Shown here: positions 38,301 to 50,500 of the stretch, piece by piece
Position numbering within the stretch: the stretch's first letter is position 1
Layout: each line of letters begins with the position of its first letter
The notes under the pieces: model-generated
The model's input: the letters and a program-made list of their open reading frames with translations, nothing else
The model's database searches: none
Told to the model about the DNA's origin: nothing
Program-made: the position numbers and the translations under genes
Assembly (NCBI GenBank): GCA_003864495.1
Contig: ML133368.1
Location: 415,011 to 479,010, forward strand
Source of the DNA: Nemopilema nomurai
Taxonomy: Eukaryota; Cnidaria; Scyphozoa; Rhizostomeae; Rhizostomatidae
DNA length: 64,000 nucleotides
Direction: 5' to 3'

Positions 38301-41300
38301 TTTGTACTCCCGTGTGAGTCACATGATGAGAGAAAGAGGCCTTTGACTAGCATGTGTTTGAGATGCAATTTATTTTTTCATAACAAGAAGTTTTCTTTTC
38401 TCATTTAAAGCTATTTCCAATCAATAACCCTGGAAAGATTTCATTCACAATGCTCTAGTTAAAAATTTAATTTATTGAGCCAATTTTTCGTAGCCCTAAT
38501 CCGCGAATTAATTTGAGCAAGGAGAATATGGTGGTCGAATGATCAGCGCCTTTGTGGGTTAGTTATCAGCTCACAGGAACGAAAACTCACAATCTACTTT
38601 AGCTGTAATTTCCAGCAAAATAGGCTCAGAGCACTGCAAATTGTTCTTGTGAGATAATAGGCAGCTGCAAGTGTAGTTGTGTATAAACTTGTTTTATATG
38701 AACAATGATTTCAATCGTCGATTTTTAAGCCGATTTTAAATCTCTTGTACAGCAGTCCTTGCTGATTACTAAAAAACCTATTCCAAAGACATGAATGTTT
38801 TTCCTGCAGTTTAACTTGTCACCCTGCTGGGTAGTGATACCAAAGCCTTATTGAGATTAAATTAGCGTATTATACGCCCATAACCTATTAAATCGGAAAG
38901 GAAAACTCTGGTTGCAGAACCGCCTTTTAATGTATTCCACGTGTTTAGGAATAAAGGCACACTGATCCCTGTACCCATGACACTGGGCTTTGGCCAAGGT
39001 GAGCCTTTCCTGCGGAAGCTGAGATGATGAATCCTTTCTCTTTCAGGGGCGCTGCGCACAAACCAAAACAGTACGTCTTTGTATTAACATTCTATCATTT
39101 GCAAAATTTCCCAACACTGCTATGCTAGACATTATCTTGAATAGGTTAAGGCATTCTTTAAAGGGAGCCCTCGGGCAGGTCTTTTGGATCATATGTTAAG
39201 TCTCGCAAGTTAAAATTCCCTCCAAGAACCTTTCATTTATGAAGGACTTACATATATGTGAAGAATTTGCCAAGAACAAGTAACAAACCAAATAACCATA
39301 GCACGGACTTCATAAACAAAGTTGATATATCCACTTTTCAATGGTCTTGAAGTTTTCCATAATCTAAACAGTTTGTTTGAGAAATTGTTTCAAACATGCA
39401 GAAATGATTTTGTGCAGAAAGCGGTAAAGATTGTGAAGTATATCGGATATGCCTTTGGAGATATACAAAGAAGTAAACAGGCGCCAAAAATATTCTGCAG
39501 TGGATATTCTGCAGTGAAAGAATGGATATATTTTGTATTTGTTTAGCAACCGATGGTCCAAGTGTTGATGCCCTCGTCATGGCAACATCAGCGAACCTTA
39601 CGGCGATGAGCAAGCAGTCTGTATCAAGATCGTGGAACAGCTTCAGGCACGAGAATCCAGAAGAGAAGATTGCCGCCGACAGGAGGGAAAGAGAGGGCGG
39701 ATCCAAATCGCGAACAGTATGTTGATGATTGTTTTGAATCCATTTTGCTGTGTGGCACTATGTACGAATCAGAAGAAACAGTGATATTTTTGCATAGTAG
39801 GAAACAAGGTTCACACAATGAGAGAACAAGAGACAAGATAACGGGCTTCTCTTATAAGCAAAGATATTGGCCTTCTCTCTGGAAAAAAGAAACCCGGCTT
39901 CTCTCTAAAGCAAAAATGTTAGGTTTCTCTCTAGATACAAGATAACGGGCAACTCTCAAAGATCTTGGCCTTCTCTCTAGAGAAAAGATACCGGGCTTCT
40001 CTCTAAAGCAAAGATCTTGGGCTTCTCTCTAGAAACAAGATATCGGGCAACTCTCTAAAGCAAAGATCTTTGACTTCTCTTTTGAGAAAAGATGCCGGGC
40101 TTCTCTCTAAAGCAAATATCTTGGGCTTCTCTCTAAAGCAAATATCTTGGGCTTCTCTCTAGAGCCAAGATATCGGGCTTCTCTTCAGAGGGCCTACGCT
40201 CTTCATACTCATGGCAAGCGGTTACCATTGTAGAAAATTTTCATGTTTTTCAGTATCTTATACCTAAAGCACTTTGAAACACCGAAAGTGGTTAGAACAT
40301 GAACTGTAAGAATTTTCAGGTTTTCCGGCTCCATTTCTTTAAGCTTAGGCCCGAGAACGCAAACCTGTTTACTAGGCGCACCAGCGCTTTGAGCCACCGT
40401 TTCTTTAAATCTCAGTACAAGGACTGGCTACTCTGTATTTGCTTGCTACTCTGTATTTGACGTTTTTGGCTAACATCTCTTTTGACCTGTAATTTTTAAG
40501 CACAAAACTCTCTGTTTAAATCCTTCTTAAAGCATTCTGTTTAAACAGTTTCACCAAATGTTGAGCTTGGTTACTGTATTTTGTGCTTAAGATCTGTTCA
40601 GATCAATTTCTCCTTTTGATTAATCAGCGCATCGGATAGGGAAGAAAGATCATTCTTGCGTTTACTCGATTCTGGCATTAACATTGACGAGTGAAATCCT
40701 GACGCAGCTGTTTTTAATCAACAAGTAATAGATATATTGAAATAAGATCCTTCATTATCACTACGAAATGTGAAATTATTTTGCAGAAGTCGATTCTGCG
40801 ATCGTTTAGAAAAGTTCGTCATAAGGACCGAGGGCATCATCAAAGAGATGCGAAGGATCACACACAAAGACCCAGCGAGTAAATATTTCTGCTATCTTTT
40901 TTTCATTAGAAGAAATCCTTAGTGAAGATTTTTCTTGACAATCGACACGCAACGGTCATTTATGCAAAGGGTCTATACTATGGTATGATGGACTTACATA
41001 TTTGCAGGTGGAGGCCATTTCAGTGCCAGAAGCATAGTTATCAACAGTTGATGTATCTAGTCGTAAGAGAGTATTTCCATTTGCGAATTCATTGCTCCCT
41101 GCGCAAATTGTCAACATCACCATCATAAAAATCTTTTTCCTGAGTAAAACTTGATGTAATTTAGGCCCTAACCTTTGTCCATAAGTCGTGGCATTGTAGG
41201 CCAAATCTTAAAATAAATTTACAAAAAACCAAGTACCACACTATCTTAGCCTAGGCTTGACGCCTGTAAACTGAAAGAGGACCATAGTTCCTTTTTCAGG

Positions 41301-41850
41301 TTTCGTTGTTCAAGCGCCCAAACAAGCATGGTACCTGTAATTGCCATACCAGCTACCTTAAATCCATTACTGCAACCCCGCCTTAAAGGCACTGTTTTCC
41401 TGTTCCAGATCCAAAGAGAGGATTCGATCGGACGAGCGCTCGAAGTCGGTGCCCGATGTATGCCTGACACCGTCCAGTCGAAAAAAACTACTGCAAATTG
41501 AGCATCCCCACTTTGACGGAACGAAGCGATCTTCGACTGAAGACTTGAAAGACCCTCGCAGGTCTATTGCATCAACGCACAGCTCAGTGGACACGGACGA
41601 CGTTTTCGTGACTCCTGCTGCAAAGGCAGACCGGGAGACGCCGCAACGGGAACGCAACTCCGAAGCAGTGGAGAAGCCTGGGACTGATGACGTCACGTTT
41701 GATAGTAACGACAATGTTGAATCTGCCGATTTGTGGGCATCGGAACTGATAAAAGAGTTTGGTGCTGAAAAGAAACTAAACAAAGAGGACTATGCGAATA
41801 CATTTAAAGGTGGGAACGCAAATCAGTGGAAGGCCACAACAGTGGTTTAA
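29159..41850 (+). CDS. SOWAH: sosondowah-like ankyrin-repeat protein (14 coding exons, 419 aa)
   Basis: An ankyrin protein resembling the sosondowah (SOWAH) family, whose molecular role is poorly known. Exons: 29159-29323, 31798-31899, 33596-33607, 34256-34258, 35130-35132, 35596-35682, 36272-36274, 36630-36632, 36999-37071, 37869-37949, 39047-39070, 39547-39716, 40787-40878, 41409-41850. All are GT-AG, all phases join, and the total is 1260 nt including TAA 41848-41850. The start ATG follows an in-frame TGA at 29132. The protein has a Ser/Arg-rich N-terminus (31-55), a helix pair with EKDWLL (about 60-87), two ankyrin repeats (SALHWAAKEG at 96-105 and GYTPLHIAV at 127-135), a final DINARDYSGKKP segment (about 153-164), a basic His-rich piece (243-272) and an acidic C-tail. 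The family's N-terminal winged helix is not found. Four exons encode one codon each. The family call is from recalled motifs; the paralogue type is unresolved. Confidence 0.88.
31798..31899 (+). CDS. SOWAH: sosondowah-like exon 2, helix pair before the ankyrin repeats
   Basis: 34 codons, phase 0 at both ends, acceptor tcttttattgcag and donor gtacac. It reads NASEKDWLLNSSQ and then KLKDLFAANSGFIDKK. An EKDW(L/M)L pattern followed by a short helix and 'DKKDF' is typical of the segment just before the ankyrin repeats in this family. Confidence 0.88.
33596..33607 (+). CDS. SOWAH: 12-nt microexon (Asp-Phe-Ile-Met)
   Basis: Four codons between ctcaaaaacag and gtaaga. DF(I/V/M) directly follows the KK of exon 2 in the family pattern, so the exon is required rather than optional. 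Phase 0 at both ends. Confidence 0.85.
34256..34258 (+). CDS. SOWAH: single-codon exon GGT (Gly94)
   Basis: Three bases between acceptor gatgtcatttccacag and donor gtgagtat. The glycine fits the G of the DF(I/V)xGY(T/S)ALHW pattern that no other sequence here supplies. Flanking introns are 648 and 871 bases. Confidence 0.75.
35130..35132 (+). CDS. SOWAH: single-codon exon TAT (Tyr95)
   Basis: Three bases between caattttggtttcaaacag and gtaagtat. The tyrosine completes GYSALHW at the start of the first ankyrin repeat. The flanks closely resemble those of the AAC exon at 36272. Flanking introns are 871 and 463 bases. Confidence 0.78.
35596..35682 (+). CDS. SOWAH: ankyrin repeat 1 exon
   Basis: 29 codons, phase 0 at both ends. 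It encodes SALHWAAKEGKSELLHWL and then a GADVNNKT end, a textbook ankyrin helix-turn-helix. It begins three residues into the usual GYT hairpin, so the residues before S96 must come from upstream exons. Confidence 0.92.
36272..36274 (+). CDS. SOWAH: single-codon exon AAC (Asn125)
   Basis: Three bases between tctttggtttcacaaacag and gtaagtat. It supplies the N of the NKTNGGYTPLH hairpin between ankyrin repeats 1 and 2. Flanking introns are 589 and 355 bases. Confidence 0.78.
36630..36632 (+). CDS. SOWAH: single-codon exon GGG (Gly126)
   Basis: Three bases between attgctgaatattacag and gtaagtaa. It supplies the first G of the NGGYTPLH hairpin. Flanking introns are 355 and 366 bases, the shortest in this gene region. 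Confidence 0.75.
36999..37071 (+). CDS. SOWAH: ankyrin repeat 2 exon
   Basis: 73 bases, phase 0 in and phase 1 out. It encodes GYTPLHIAVMHCKALIVDI and then the end of helix 2 (LITDY). The TPLHIA motif is the ankyrin signature. It joins to 37869 with the split codon G|AT (Asp). Confidence 0.93.
37380..37780 (+). mobile_element. ~400-bp MITE, copy 2 (intron of the sosondowah-like gene)
   Basis: Second copy of the element at 16798-17197, in the same orientation and near-identical by eye, with inverted ends tttttttataaggaacc / ggttccttataaaaaa. It sits between exons 36999-37071 and 37869-37949 and shows no coding potential. Confidence 0.87.
37869..37949 (+). CDS. SOWAH: third ankyrin-like segment exon
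   Basis: 81 bases, phase 1 in and out. It encodes ADINARDYSGKKPGHYVQSD and then MPTWVQ. D(I/V)NxRDYSGxK is the closing ankyrin motif of the sosondowah family and supports the family call. Confidence 0.9.
39047..39070 (+). CDS. SOWAH: 24-nt frame-neutral cassette exon
   Basis: Eight codons' worth of bases between atcctttctctttcag and gtacgt, encoding RALRTNQN across the joints. Phase 1 at both ends means skipping it leaves the frame intact, so inclusion is uncertain. Confidence 0.5.
39547..39716 (+). CDS. SOWAH: sosondowah-like exon, Ser/Arg-rich linker
   Basis: 170 bases, phase 1 in and phase 0 out, donor gtatgt. It encodes DGPSVDALVMATSANLTAM, then SRSWNSFRHENPEEK and a charged end (DRREREGGSKSRT). 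No domain is recognised; it is probably disordered linker. Confidence 0.8.
39846..40190. repeat. 26-bp minisatellite, about 13 units in two alternating types
   Basis: Units are based on cttctctctaaagcaaagat + cttggg, and a second type cttctctctagagaaaagat + accggg. In the central part the two types alternate, giving a 52-bp higher-order period. It lies in the intron between exons 39547-39716 and 40787-40878. The fifth unit is shortened. Confidence 0.88.
40787..40878 (+). CDS. SOWAH: sosondowah-like exon, basic segment
   Basis: 92 bases, phase 0 in and phase 2 out. It encodes KSILRSFRKVRHKDRGHHQR, then DAKDHTQRPS. The strong positive charge could act as a nuclear or membrane-binding signal; that is inference. 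Confidence 0.82.
41409..41850 (+). CDS. SOWAH: sosondowah-like last exon
   Basis: 442 bases, phase 2 in, ending in TAA 41848-41850. It encodes an Asp/Glu/Ser/Thr-rich tail with DTDDVFVTPAAK and a final amphipathic stretch (DLWASELIKEFGAEKKL). It is GC-richer than the surroundings, as expected for a coding exon. The minus-strand frame over it is a shadow. Confidence 0.87.
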
Positions 41851-44800
41851 GCAGCAGTTGGCCGAGAGGGGGGGGGGCAAGTAATCCACTGGCAATAGGG
41901 GTTAATCAATGGCAAATTTAATAGGTTGTTGGGTACAATTATATTCTAATATGAAGGCAGTGGGGCTTTCGATTTAGTTTCAGGACGTGTAGATGTTTGT
42001 AAGTATATTGAGATGGGAAATAGATGATATATTCAGAATTTCCTCCTCGTGGGTTTTGCTGGACACGTTGGTCTGATTGACACATTGAAGTTCGCCGTAA
42101 AGAACCTAGCGCTGTGACCCGGCAAGGTCTCTGTTCATATCACTACCTTGGAGGGCGGAAATGAAAGAGGGAGAAACGCCACGTCCGGAATCATCTTAAA
42201 TGAGTGTGCGAAAACGTTTGTTGGAACAATTTCCAGTTTTTTTACATCCCCGAGAACAGCGAATTCGCACCTTCAATTTGACTCGATGCATCTTGCGTTT
42301 TTCGTCTTTGTCTTGAGAAATGAAGCTAAAGGCAATTTCAAGAGATGAACAAGTCTTTCTCGTTGAAGGACATTATCTTTAAATGCAATATACAAACTTG
42401 GCGAAGCTACTGTTTTGGATTGCCCGTGAAAGCGCTGTCCCACTTTGGAAAGATGGTAGAACGACATCGAGCAAACTTGTTGCTGTGTGTGTATGGCTTT
42501 CGGAATCTGCTATTCGTTTGCAGCGTAGTTACGGCCTTGATTCTGCTAAGGGTCACAGGAACAGCTGAGAGGAACGGTGTTTTCACTCAAAATGCAGCTG
42601 GAATGCCAAAATGGTTTGTCTGCTCTTTGTAGGTGGGAATGTGCCACATTTAAGGTGCACAAAGTGTCAAACTGAAAACCCATTGATTCTGCAATATTCA
42701 ATTTGCTGTCAATGACACAGTGACTGATATAAACTGCATTTTGCGTCATGATCTTCATGATTTCCCTTTGTCTTCTGTTATGTAATAGCCAGGTGCATTT
42801 ATTAAGAATGGATGCCGTATCAAAAACAGTGTTTAAATTAACCACTGGTTTCCACCTGCCATTTCAAGGGAAGCGGATTTCTTTAAGGTAGAGTTGGCAT
42901 TGAATGCTTCTGAAGCAATGTTAACGCTTTGTTTTCATATGGATCTTCTTGGTATTAATATACAGAGCGATCCTTTTGTTTTCTTTAAAATTAGATCTGA
43001 GAAGATGATCTTAAAAGTATCAAAAGAATACACAGATCTTTTTATATGAAATTTTGAAGCCGAAATGGGAAATTTCATTTGCCCTTGTGTGTTTATTCTG
43101 ACTTTAAGAGAAGAATGCCAGTCGTAATGCATTATCTATATTGTGATAACACCAATCCCTAACTACGGGAGAGGTGGGGTCTATGGCCCTGCCAATATGC
43201 CCCAGATCAGTTATACACAAACAGTGCTGCATATTTTTTTGACCATTCCAACGCTTTCGCGCGTTTAAGTTTATTCCGTCAGGATGAAACAGACAAAGAA
43301 AGAGCCTGCACCTATCGCAAAGGCTCATTCCTGGTGATATTAGGCATTGCCATTGCCAAACAGTTTGATAGATCATTACAATCACTGAAAAAGCGAACTA
43401 TGTTTAACTTATTCACGGGAGGCACTAATTTTCAGGAAAACTTTAGGAATCAGTTTTCTTCATAGCTTTTGATGGTATAGGTTTACCGCCTATGTTTATA
43501 AAGATTATTTAAAATCTCAACAAGGCTAGCTTGCAGCGACTTCTTGTGTAAATTGTTTAAGTTTTACTTTCATCTTTTTAATTAGATATGCACATTTAAC
43601 AATGTGCCATTGTTCTTAGATTAGAAATTGAATCTATTTGATAGCAAAAGCGATTTGTAAAAGAAATTCGTGGTTTTTTTTGTTCAACATAAGTTACGTC
43701 ATTCTTTTGGGTCTTCTTTGTGCGACAAGAAATGCAAGGGAAACTTGCCTTGCTGTTTCGTGGTTGCATAAGCTTAGACGTAATCAAAACTTACGTGCAT
43801 TTGATATGCTGCTAGCTCAAATGAGAATTTCTAGCATTAATGCGTACATGAAACAGTTTTTTATTGATGTAATTTATGTTTTCCCATTTTATTTCCTAGA
43901 TTTTGAATTTCTGAAATCTTTTGACAAAAATCTGTCGAGATTTCTACGAAAATCTTTAAAAAATTGAGTTATTCACTTTTTTTAGGCCACCTGTTGCGAA
44001 AAGAACGGTACACTTCGACATGTTAAAAATATGCTCTATTGAATCTTGGTTGGGTTTTTAGGATTGACCATAGTTGATGTTGAAAAAGTGCAAAGAATTT
44101 CGCCAATTTTTCCTTGCATTACGGATATGTTTGCTTTAGAAGGACGCTTTTCGGCGACATCACAAGGTCTTTTGAAAAAGGGTTTGTTGTGATTGGAGTA
44201 GGATGTATGCCTTAATGATATAAAACCCGCTCAAGCTGTTTAAATTCAATGTAAAAAGCATTTACTGTCCAGTTAGAGGAGCACTTCTTCATTTTCAATT
44301 ATACAGCAAGTCATTTTATCCAAAAATCTCGATGCTTCAGAGGTTACAAACTTATCGCTGAGTCATATATTGTAGAGTGTGGTTTGTTGGCAAGAAGGCT
44401 TCACAAATCAGCAAATTTATCTGGCCATCATAAAGGTAGGGCTACAAATACAAGATGGCTTGTCTAATCCCAAACTCTTGTACAGCCAAAGCTTGTTTGA
44501 ACTGCGTATTGAACAAGGAATTTCCCTAAAGACGATTACAGGTATTGCGGGGCTGCATTTTGCTATTGACAACGAGTCCGTCCATAGGCCACTTCCAATG
44601 CTATAACCCCTTGGGGTGACCAAACGTGTTGTGGAAGACTGCTACGAGGTATCATCAGTCAGTATCATTGGATTACATTAGCATCCACTCAAATAATCAA
44701 ATTGTCAAATATTCTATTATTAGGGGAATCCAGCCCGGTTTGTATCTCATATGCCCCTTCGATGAAGGCTCATTGCAAAAGCCTGAAATCAGAAGTCTGG

Positions 44801-47800
44801 TTTTATACTTTAATAATACTTCTTTTTATTGTGTCAAGATCAAAGCATTGCGCCATGTTTCATCGTGCCCTTGTTCAGTGCATCGGTATCTTGCTAAAAC
44901 ACCCTTTATTCGTGTGCATCTCCATCATGCCAAATTGTCGCCTACAGCAGCAAGCCTGTTGCCGTTAATTAGCATGGGAATATTGTGGTGTGCAATTTAA
45001 TGCATACCATTGACTGTTGGTAATTGTTCAATATTGTATAGTAGACACCTGCAGGCATTCTGCACAGCATCAAAGTTTCACCCAACAGCCACAACCAGAG
45101 AAGAAACGGTGCGACCGATTGGCTTCTAGGCGACTGGTTACAGTAACAGTTTGGACAGTTAAGCTGCGTTCGCATTTTTCAGAATACACATTATTTTCTA
45201 CGCAATCAAGTTCTGTAAGTTTCTTCGCATTTCCCTAATTACGTCTCTTTTTTTCTTGTAACTTGCTGGTCCGTACTTCGAATACTCGATAAATCCTGAG
45301 TAAAGAAAAGTGGAATCATGAAAAAGAACTTTTTATGACCGTACGCACGGTTGCCATACGTTTACAAATATAACAACGTTTACTAAACACAGCAATTTGT
45401 TGGGGTAAACACTATTTCTTGGGTACGATTTACTTTACGCAAGAGTATGTAGTAGTGTGGAGCGACAGTAGAATTTGTTTTGGAATTTGATCAGACAGAA
45501 ATACGAGGCTTGCAATACTGCTTAATGTTTTCGTTACTTGCTGGCTTCTGACCCACCAATAGTGCGCAAAGCATAGTCTTGGGGAGGGGGGGGGGGGTAG
45601 CTGAAACTGTCCAGCATCCGGATCACCTTTTTCTCCTATGAATTCTAATTGCATGCGTGCTTGCTGACTCATTGCTAACAGTACACAAGATTGAATGGGG
45701 TTTTACCACCAAAGCTCTTACGATGCATTGATAGCAATTTAGAGGGCAGGTATCTGATTCTCTTGGCATATGCTTAGCCTACAGATGTTAATAAGAAGTT
45801 ATCTATAGAAACACAATTTTTACCACTCATACTTGGTAATATTAGATTCCCTTGCTAGTCAGCAATAAATATAGCAGACTTTGTGAGTTGCGATAGCAGT
45901 CCCTCTAAGGCTCAAATTTCAGCCTCTATGGTTCAACCTTCACAAAGAAGCCTTTGGTGTTTTTTAATTATCAATACTGGATCAATACCTGCGTTTAGAG
46001 AATGCGAAAATTTTGACATATTGTTCTGCTCTGCAAATGTTCAGAAGAGTCGTATGTACGTGTACAGAAGACTATGTGTCGTAGTACAATATCTTAAGCT
46101 AAGCAAATGATGAGCAAAGAAACTTCACTGCTTTAAAAAGTGTCACCTTTGAAAGGCTAGTCCAAGTAGAAAATACCCTAAAAATTCTGAAAATCTTGCA
46201 TCTGATTCAAAAAAGCTGACAGCATAGCCATCCAGCTCATTGGCAGCAATGCCTGAAACGTTTTCTTTCGATGTATTAATTCATGTTGTGGGTTTTTAAA
46301 GTAAAAATTGCTTCACAAAGGCTATTTTCACTCAGTGTACGCAGCTGTTTCTATCAGGTGTCAGTGGCGTGTATCCGAAAGTCTTTTGTATGCACACTTG
46401 CATCATTACCACGCACACCTTTTGAGACAACATGCTATGCCGCTACATTTTGCAGCAAGCAATTACAACACACTAGCGTCATGCTAGCACCTTGAGTGAC
46501 TCGTCCAAATTGACTGGAAAATCAATTTGACTGTTCACAGCTTGAGCTTGACACAAGTGTTTATTCGTAGCCTGGTGTTTTGAAAACTTCTTATCTAAAA
46601 TTGTGAAATTATGTCCATATTTTGAAGGAAATTAGGCAGTCTAATTTAAGGCATGTTATGCGACATGACTTATTAAAGAGTGCAGTGTAAGAAAATGTTC
46701 CTAATGAGACTGATTTTGATTGAAGACCTAATGAGACTATGCGCTGTAAAATCTAATTTTTGAGTGATTGAAGAATGATCGGAAGAATATTTTAAAAGGT
46801 GGATCGTTAGAATGTATAGCACATGAGAGATCATGAACGGGAGAGACCATTAAGATCTTCACTAGGAAGCAGAAATGTTGATATAATGGCTAAAACAGCT
46901 AAAACCTTGATATAAGAAAAATAATAGGATAGACTGCAATTACTGGAAGGAAGGGGTTATCTGGTCACCCACCAAAATTTATAATAACGACTTGTTCTGC
47001 TAAGCAAAGAGACGGAGCTACAACCAGTGAAATAGGTCTGAGGAGCAGCATGTATAAGCCTCATTATTGATTTCTTGCAATGCAGACGGGAAATTGGACA
47101 GAAAAATACACTGTCTGAAGAAAAATAGTATTCTTTTGCCAAGAGTGATCGGTGACAGATGCATCGTATGCAGAGAAGCATCTACGTATGCTCTTTCCAA
47201 TATGCATCTAGCTAGAATGCTTAACAAACTGGATATTGATAGCAAGTGCTTCGAGCTAGTAAAAGAATCTGCTTCTGAGAACACATGGCATGAATAGCTT
47301 CTGGGAACTATCCAAGTGACTGGTAAAAGAACCTCAATCTTGAGCAGTAACACAATAACGCTGATACAACGTTGATTAAAGATCACATGAATTCACTGAT
47401 AGGTTGAGAATCGATTCTAGAATTTTTAAGACTCTCATAACTAGTCTGAAGCCATTTGTCAGGTAAATAAGTTCTCAGACGTTTTCCTAAAGCTGTCTTT
47501 AGATCTCTGAAAAACATCCCAACAACTGTTAATGTGAATGTAGCAAGAGCAGCACGAAAATTCTATTCCGGATAAACTTGTTTTATAGGTGTGAAGTCTT
47601 GAAAGCACAAGTGACAAGATGAAATGCTATCAAAATGGAATTTCTTAGACTCATTCTCTAACTTAACCAATTGATGTGACAATAGTTAAGAAAAGTTAGT
47701 ACGATCACAAACATCATGAAGTTATAAAATTTAATTAAAAACTGAAACGTAGCTTCTCTTGACAATTTATGTAATAATAAAAAATTGGACCACCACTAGG

Positions 47801-50029
47801 TATGGGAACTAAGACAAAAGTACAAAAAAAACTGCGTCATAGGGTCGGTACCCATAGCTAAGCCCTGTAGAGCCTTTTCGGGTGAAGGGCCATCGAATGA
47901 GTTATCATCAAGAGATATTTCTTAAGTATATGTTTATTGATTTAGGTTGGTTTGCTGCTCGATTATATTCATTGGAAGCTAAAGTGCTGGCTAATTGGCA
48001 AAAAGTACAGGGAACAATGGAATAATTGAAAATAAAGGAAAAATCGAGATATTTCAGTTTTAGGAGTTTAAGCCATTAAAAGCACTCTTTTTCTCCTCTA
48101 TTATAAAAATAAAGGTCCTCTATTAAAAACACCTCTTTTATAAAAATTACCTCGCTTACACTAGCTCCTATAATTAATCTTGAATTCCTGTGAATTCTTA
48201 GTTTTCTCTGTCGATAAACATCTTTCAGTTTAATCAGCTATTCAGCTTAAAGTGATTGTACCTAGAGAAATAGAAGAATTAGCAGTCTCCCTACTTACTA
48301 AAGTCAGTATGGTTTGGGTATTTGATAAAACATTGTGCACCAAGTTGTTACATAAATGTTTGGTGCATCCCATTTTTCAAACATCTTCTTACATAAGAAT
48401 CATTTAAAATTTGCTAATTTACCCTTACCATTCAATCTTACCTAGATAGTTGAATCCCATATTACCTACATTGCAGTATCAAGTGCTTGTTTTGACGTAC
48501 CTATCTTTTCATCGCTTTATAGAGAATAGAAAGTGGGAAGTTTGACTTGGAATCCAGCAGTTGCTTATGAGGTTCGGAGTCCCGTTGAGACAAAGGCAAA
48601 GGCATTGAGCCCTTTTTTCCAGTTTGGTTGAGGAGAAACATTCAGCCTCCTTTGAGGTAAGAAGATTTTATCATGCATTGATTTTAATACTGTATTTGAT
48701 GACTAGATTGTACGAAATGAAATGCTATGCTACTATATAAATGTACACCAGATAGCAGGGCATTTTTTATCATACTGAGTGGTGGGGGAATTACCCGCAC
48801 CGGGCCCTACGAGTTCCCCCCACCACTGAAGAGAAAAATGGTACATTTGCCCCAATGAATCCAGCAGTTGCTCATTATACCAAAATCTTAGTGTTTTCTT
48901 TTGCATTTTGCAACCATGCTCAGGGTGAGATATTGCCATGAAATTAATATATCCCGTCGTTTCTCGTGCTTTGAGCCCATTTTTAGCATAATAGCCATCA
49001 GTGCTGGTAGTATTTCTTGCTGTCAACAAAGAAGTCCCCACTCTCGAGTAAGCCCCCATCCTAAAATATTTTTGTGTGAAATAAGCCCCTAGAGCTTATT
49101 CGAGGACTTGCGGTTGTGTCATATCTTGGAGGCAAAAATCTCCACCCCAAAACAGTTCAGTAAACATCACAATCTGAAGCGCTAATCCGAAGAGTCTTGT
49201 GTCATTTCCTACGTCATTTCTGGTAGTGTATGAGTGTGGGTCATTTAGGAAAATGTCCCACCACTCAAAAATCCTTCACAGATACCTTCTTTTAGAGTAT
49301 TTTGGCACGTAGCTTTCAGGAGGCACTTTCTCTAGAAGCAGCTACAACGTACTTAAGGCCAAGACTATTTAGTTGACGATCCAAAAGGATTCTTCTCATC
49401 GCGGAGGAGCATACGTTCTTCTAACTGCAAGTTGACCGGAAGATGACTTGCAAAAGTTGCAGACGAAACATTGGGAAGATTGACGAGGGTTTGATTAGAA
49501 AAAAATGTAACTGATGTGCATGGGTACAATGCATGATCAGGGCAATAGTTATAACTAGGTTTCACAAAAGAAACACTTCAAACTAGAATTTTCAAAGTAG
49601 GGGCTAATGAGATATAGAAAGCTTTACCAGCAATGACAATAATGCTGAGCACTTAGCTTCTTTTGAATGAAGCACATAAATATGACCTTCAGAAATAAGA
49701 CTTTTAATACCTTTTAAATACCTTTTTATCGTATAAATGATTGTTATGATTCCCTCTGTTCAATTTGAAGAAAGCTCAGTTGTAAACAATTCAACCTTAG
49801 CTCGAATAACACTGGCTATTTACTTTAGATATCAGCTATTATTGTTTGTTTATTGTTGTTTATTCTATAATCATTGATGTAACTATAATCATTATCAATA
49901 TCATTACAATAATGCTAGTCAAATTGATGAAGCCTGCAAACAGCTTTTTCAAGCTCAAACTTTCAAACGCTAAAGTTAACTGACCGATTTCACAGTATTA
50001 TCATCGTGCCACGGTTATCATAGTTATCT
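41851..50029. other. 3' UTR of the sosondowah-like gene and long spacer
   Basis: The UTR begins with a 10-G run (41868-41877). No canonical polyadenylation signal is seen close to the stop. I find no exon with a known motif in the rest; frames at 43638, 44626, 47018 and 48733 are short, AT-biased and motif-free. A 12-G run at 45586-45597 probably marks another repeat copy. Confidence 0.45.
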
Positions 50030-50039
50030 ACGTGGACTT

Positions 50040-50500
50040 TGATGTCTTTCAAGAGGATTTTCGTAGTCTATTGACGTTCAAACTGTGCTTCAACTCTCCA
50101 ATACACATCATATCCCAACTGAAGTTTGCTTGGTTTGCATTTGTTAATCGCACAGTCAACTTGCTCCAGTTTGCTGATGATTCAGCTGCCATCACCTGTC
50201 TCCAGCAAGAAAATCAGATTCTGCTAAATCTTTTGACATCTTGGAGTATCCAGGTAGACAATTGTTCAAAATTTGGCCTAAAGAAGAATGCTATCTCTGT
50301 TCGATGTATGCCAGAGCTTAAATTCAACCACGACGTTTTCCTGTAAGTGGATATTGCAAAATCTTTCAGGTATCTCGTTTGACATTTCACTTTTTCTATG
50401 GATAATCAATGCGAACTTTTTGAACACTATAAACAAGCAAGATTTACAGCCTCACCTATCATCTTGAAAACAAATTCATGTCATATTCAATGTTCCCAAG
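50040..50500 (+). pseudogene. decayed LINE-type reverse transcriptase fragment
   Basis: A frame reads FNLCFN-like, then LLQFADDSAAITCLQQENQ (with the FADD catalytic motif), then LLTSWSIQVDNCSKFGLKKN. After a stop at 50344 it continues as DIAKSFRYL and FTFSMDNQ. This is the palm to thumb part of a non-LTR retrotransposon reverse transcriptase. It is broken by stops and has no intact neighbours, so it is a dead fragment. Confidence 0.75.

Noticed and set aside
39846..40190. CRISPR-like array
   Set aside because: The units are contiguous and diverged with no unique spacers, and the genome is eukaryotic; it is a minisatellite in an intron.
41367..41783. 138-codon minus-strand frame
   Set aside because: It is opposite the well-supported last exon of the sosondowah-like gene; Ser-rich reverse reading of an acidic coding exon.
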